A stretch of 47,914 nucleotides of DNA from Martinezella lusitana (GTDB lineage Bacteria; Pseudomonadota; Alphaproteobacteria; Rhizobiales; Rhizobiaceae), in the NCBI RefSeq assembly GCF_010668395.1, contig NZ_WUEY01000034.1, forward strand, positions 1-47,914. The letters are read 5' to 3'. Each line of letters opens with the position of its first letter. Position 1 is the stretch's first letter. A program made the translations under genes and the position numbers. This document shows positions 45,170 to 47,914 of the stretch, piece by piece. A model generated the notes under the pieces. That model saw only the letters and a program-made list of their open reading frames with translations, did no database searches and was not told where the DNA came from.

Positions 45170-47310
45170 TGTCGTCCGACAAGACGCTCGCCGATTGGGA
45201 GGCATTGGCAACGCGAGAGCTGAAATCGCCGGTCGATTCCTTGACCTGGGAAACACCTGAGGGAATAGCGATCAAGCCGCTTTATACCCGGGACGACCTC
45301 AAGGCGATCGACCATCTCGATTCCTTGCCGGGTTTTGCGCCGTTTGTGCGAGGGCCGCGCGCCACGATGCATGCCGGCCGTCCCTGGACGATCCGGCAAT
45401 ATGCTGGCTTTTCGACGGCCGAGGCGTCCAATGCCTTCTACAAGCGTAACCTCGCCGCTGGCCAAAAAGGCCTTTCCGTCGCCTTCGACCTTGCCACCCA
45501 TCGTGGCTACGACAGCGATCATCCCCGCGTCGTCGGCGATGTCGGCAAGGCGGGCGTAGCAATCGACAGCGTCGAAGACATGAAGATCCTCTTCGACGGA
45601 ATTCCTCTCCAGGACATGTCCGTCTCTATGACCATGAATGGCGCGGTCATTCCGATTCTGGCGAATTTCATTGTCGCGGGCGAGGAGCAGGGTGTTCCGC
45701 GGGCCATGCTGTCCGGCACGATCCAGAACGACATCCTCAAGGAGTTCATGGTCCGCAACACCTATATCTATCCGCCGCAACCCTCGATGCGGATCATCGC
45801 GGACATCATCGAATACACGGCGCGCGAGATGCCGAAATTCAATTCGATCTCGATCTCGGGCTACCACATGCAGGAAGCCGGCTCCACGCTGGTGCAAGAG
45901 CTTGCCTTCACGCTGGCCGACGGGCGCGAATATGTACGGGCGGCCATCGCCAAGGGCCTCAATGTTGACGATTTCGCCGGCCGGCTCTCCTTCTTCTTCG
46001 CCATCGGCATGAACTTCTTCATGGAAGCGGCCAAGCTTCGGGCCGCGCGCCTGCTCTGGTCGCGGATCATGGAGGAATTCCAGCCGAAGAAAGCCTCTTC
46101 CCTGATGCTGCGTACGCATTGCCAGACCTCGGGCGTGTCGCTGCAGGAACAGGATCCCTACAACAATGTCATCCGAACCGCCTACGAAGCGCTCTCTGCC
46201 GTGCTCGGCGGTACCCAGTCACTCCATACCAACGCTCTGGACGAAGCCATTGCGCTCCCCACCGAATTTTCAGCCCGCATCGCCCGCAACACCCAGCTCA
46301 TCCTGCAGCATGAGACCGGCGTCACCAAGGTCGTCGATCCGCTGGCCGGTTCCTATTATGTGGAAAGCCTGACAGACGAGCTCGCAACGCAGGCCTGGGC
46401 GTTGATTGAAGAAGTGGAAGCACTCGGTGGCATGACCCAAGCAGTCGCAACTGGCATGCCAAAGCGCAGGATCGAGGAAGCCGCCACGCGCCGGCAGGCC
46501 GCGGTGGACCGCGGCGAAGAGGTAATCGTCGGCGTCAACAAATACCGGCTCGAAAATGAAGACACGCTCGACATCCTGGACATCGACAATGCTGCCGTTC
46601 GCCTCGCCCAGGTCAGGCGCATCGAAGACACGAAATCCCGGCGCGATCCGACGGCAACCGCAACGACCCTCGCGCGGTTGACCGAAATCGCCCACGGCGG
46701 GCAAGGAAATCTACTGGGGGCCGCCGTCGATGCCGCCCGCGCCCGCGCCACGGTCGGCGAGATCTCGGATGCCATGCGTCTGGTCTTCGGCGATCATAGC
46801 GCGACCCCCGAGGTGGTGAGCGACGTGTACGGCACTGCCTATGACGACGATCCGGAATATACGACTTTGGTTCATCGCCTCGGCGATTTTGCGAAATCGC
46901 TATCGGTCAAGCCTAAGATTATGGTGGCGAAGCTCGGGCAGGACGGGCACGACCGCGGCGCCAAGATCATTGCGTCAGCCTTCGGCGACATCGGATTCGA
47001 GGTCCTGGCCGGCCCCTTGTTCCAGACGCCGGAAGAAGCGGCCGATATGGCGGTCAGCAACAAAGTCCACGTCGTCGGCATGTCGTCGCTCGCAGCCGGG
47101 CACAAGACCCTGGCGCCCCAGCTTGTTGCCGCACTCAAGGCGCGTGGCGCAAGCCATATCATCGTCGTCGTCGGTGGCGTCATTCCGCGACAGGATTACG
47201 ACTTTCTGCTCGAAAACGGGGTCGCTGCCGTCTTCGGTCCCGGAACGAACGTTCTCGAAGCTGCCCGCGCGATCGTTGATCTGATGCAGGGCAAATTGCG
47301 CAATCAGTGA
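45169..47310 (+). CDS. scpA: Methylmalonyl-CoA mutase, single-chain
   Basis: This 713-residue B12 enzyme (bhbA/scpA type) isomerises (R)-methylmalonyl-CoA to succinyl-CoA. The substrate-binding barrel shows RPWTIRQYAGFSTAEASNAF, LSVAFDLATHRGYDSDHPR, TIQNDILKEFMVRNTYIYPP, LRTHCQTSGVSLQEQDPYNN and HTNALDEAIALPTEFSARIA. The C-terminal cobalamin domain has KLGQDGHDRGAKIIASAFGD, giving the DxHxxG motif, and VVVGGVIPRQDYDFL. As one full-length catalytic chain it is expected to be a homodimer. The ATG overlaps the pccA stop. No MeaB-like chaperone gene is in the window, so that function must be elsewhere. Confidence 0.96.
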   Translation: MSSDKTLADWEALATRELKSPVDSLTWETPEGIAIKPLYTRDDLKAIDHLDSLPGFAPFVRGPRATMHAGRPWTIRQYAGFSTAEASNAFYKRNLAAGQKGLSVAFDLATHRGYDSDHPRVVGDVGKAGVAIDSVEDMKILFDGIPLQDMSVSMTMNGAVIPILANFIVAGEEQGVPRAMLSGTIQNDILKEFMVRNTYIYPPQPSMRIIADIIEYTAREMPKFNSISISGYHMQEAGSTLVQELAFTLADGREYVRAAIAKGLNVDDFAGRLSFFFAIGMNFFMEAAKLRAARLLWSRIMEEFQPKKASSLMLRTHCQTSGVSLQEQDPYNNVIRTAYEALSAVLGGTQSLHTNALDEAIALPTEFSARIARNTQLILQHETGVTKVVDPLAGSYYVESLTDELATQAWALIEEVEALGGMTQAVATGMPKRRIEEAATRRQAAVDRGEEVIVGVNKYRLENEDTLDILDIDNAAVRLAQVRRIEDTKSRRDPTATATTLARLTEIAHGGQGNLLGAAVDAARARATVGEISDAMRLVFGDHSATPEVVSDVYGTAYDDDPEYTTLVHRLGDFAKSLSVKPKIMVAKLGQDGHDRGAKIIASAFGDIGFEVLAGPLFQTPEEAADMAVSNKVHVVGMSSLAAGHKTLAPQLVAALKARGASHIIVVVGGVIPRQDYDFLLENGVAAVFGPGTNVLEAARAIVDLMQGKLRNQ

Positions 47311-47316
47311 GGTCAC

Positions 47317-47727
47317 ATGCTTGGTCCCGTAAACCACATTGCCATCGCGGTGCCGGACCTGGCCGGTGCGGTCGCTCTTTATTCGAAAATCGGCGCCCAA
47401 GTCTCAGCGCCGCAGGATCTGCCCGAGCACGGTGTTACGGTCGTGTTCATACAGTTCCCGAACACCAAGATTGAGCTGCTGTACCCGCTTGGAGAGGACT
47501 CTCCGATCAAGTCCTTTCTGGCCAAGAACCCGTCGGGAGGCATTCATCACATCTGCTTCGAGGTAGACGATATCGAGGAAACAGGCAGGAACGTGTTAGA
47601 GGCGGGGGTACGGATCCTCGGCAACGGCGCCCCGAAAATTGGTGCACATGGCCTTCCGGTATTGTTCGCCCATCCAGCCGACTTTTGCGGAACGCTCGTC
47701 GAGTTCGAACAGGCTGACGGGACCTGA
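47317..47727 (+). CDS. mce: Methylmalonyl-CoA epimerase
   Basis: Mce interconverts (S)- and (R)-methylmalonyl-CoA, linking carboxylase and mutase. The 136-residue glyoxalase-fold protein begins MLGPVNHIAIAVPDLAGAVALY, has the metal-ligand His there, another in GGIHHICFEVDDIEETG, and the Glu in GTLVEFEQ near the end. IELLYPLGEDSPIKSFLAKN is typical of Mce. It starts only 6 bp after the mutase stop, so it closes the operon. Together with the upstream genes this completes propionyl-CoA to succinate. Confidence 0.95.
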   Translation: MLGPVNHIAIAVPDLAGAVALYSKIGAQVSAPQDLPEHGVTVVFIQFPNTKIELLYPLGEDSPIKSFLAKNPSGGIHHICFEVDDIEETGRNVLEAGVRILGNGAPKIGAHGLPVLFAHPADFCGTLVEFEQADGT

Positions 47728-47886
47728 GCTGCGGCGATCTCCGCTGCTCGGGTTCGAATTATCGATCGCATCGTGATCCTGATGCTTCAAGCCCGTCCCA
47801 TCAGGTCGTTGGTCTGCGGGGGATTGCGTGCGCTTAAAACTATGGCGCTGGTCGCGCGCTGCCTATGTGGGAAGAGGGGAGTTGAT
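47728..47886. other. Gap after the propionyl-CoA operon
   Basis: No gene is seen in this 159-bp gap. Its right end holds AGAGGGGAG (47874-47882), a good ribosome site for a gene that begins at 47887 and leaves the window. No obvious intrinsic terminator follows the epimerase gene. Confidence 0.4.
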
Positions 47887-47914
47887 ATGATTGTAGGTGC
47901 TGTTCAGGAGCGGG
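47887..47914 (+). CDS. Start of a further gene (possibly NAD(P) transhydrogenase alpha), runs off window
   Basis: Only nine codons are visible, MIVGAVQER, preceded by AGAGGGGAG about 5 nt upstream. The beginning resembles PntA/alanine dehydrogenase-type proteins, which start with a short strand of the form M-x-I/V-G-x-x-x-E. That is far too little for identification; the gene itself is likely, its product is a guess. Confidence 0.3.

Noticed and set aside
44644..46119. 491-codon open frame antisense to pccA and the mutase gene
   Set aside because: Shadow of two well-supported genes; no domain or ribosome site.

Overview
The window looks like part of a secondary replicon (megaplasmid or chromid) of a multi-replicon alphaproteobacterium in the Rhizobiaceae (Rhizobium/Sinorhizobium/Agrobacterium group). 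The reasons are the high-GC third-position bias, the bioBFDAZ gene order with its FabH-like bioZ, a panC-panB pair, a PccR-regulated pcc/methylmalonyl-CoA mutase operon, a rhizobial-type class Ib aspartate aminotransferase, and many accessory catabolic and transport genes. I saw no rRNA, tRNA, CRISPR array, transposase or replication gene.

Layout. 1-2934 (minus): a cytochrome bo3 quinol oxidase cluster, DUF2946 protein - cyoA - SCO/SenC - cyoB (runs off the left edge); the SCO gene is frameshifted near its 3' end. 3569-5251 (plus): a pantothenate operon panC-panB in which both genes are broken. 5252-5973: no supportable gene. 5974-8204: a short-chain dehydrogenase and an MFS exporter. 8445-14911: an Lrp/AsnC regulator divergent from a three-gene pyruvate dehydrogenase operon with a homodimeric E1, an E2, and an E3 carrying its own lipoyl domain, followed by an EamA permease (15085-15972). 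16124-19906 (minus): a biotin operon bioB-bioF-bioD-bioA-bioZ in which bioF is frameshifted and one internal deletion joins the 5' third of bioA to the 3' part of bioZ.

20096-34300: an accessory catabolic region. It holds an ABM-domain protein, an RraA-type aldolase, an MDR oxidoreductase, an M24 peptidase, a flavin reductase, two paralogous acyl-CoA-dehydrogenase-fold flavin oxygenases flanking a TetR regulator, a Tat-exported substrate-binding protein with a xylose/ribose-type ABC transporter, an unknown exported protein, an amidase and a PAS protein. A 16-bp element (15/16 identical) precedes both the first oxygenase gene and the ABC transporter operon, so they are probably co-regulated. 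This is the best candidate for an undescribed pathway; the substrate cannot be read from sequence. 34439-36246: a DJ-1/PfpI isonitrile-hydratase-like enzyme divergent from a GlxA-type AraC regulator. 36544-37746: an aspartate aminotransferase.

37788-47727: the PccR regulator divergent from pccB-sucC-sucD-pccA-mutase-epimerase. Together these would convert propionyl-CoA to succinate, recovering ATP/GTP and CoA at the SucCD step. TTTGCAA-type PccR operator copies lie between regulator and operon. Functionally, the window spends CoA, lipoate and biotin (pyruvate dehydrogenase, propionyl-CoA carboxylase) while its own pantothenate and biotin operons are decaying, which points either to redundancy elsewhere in the genome or to vitamin auxotrophy.
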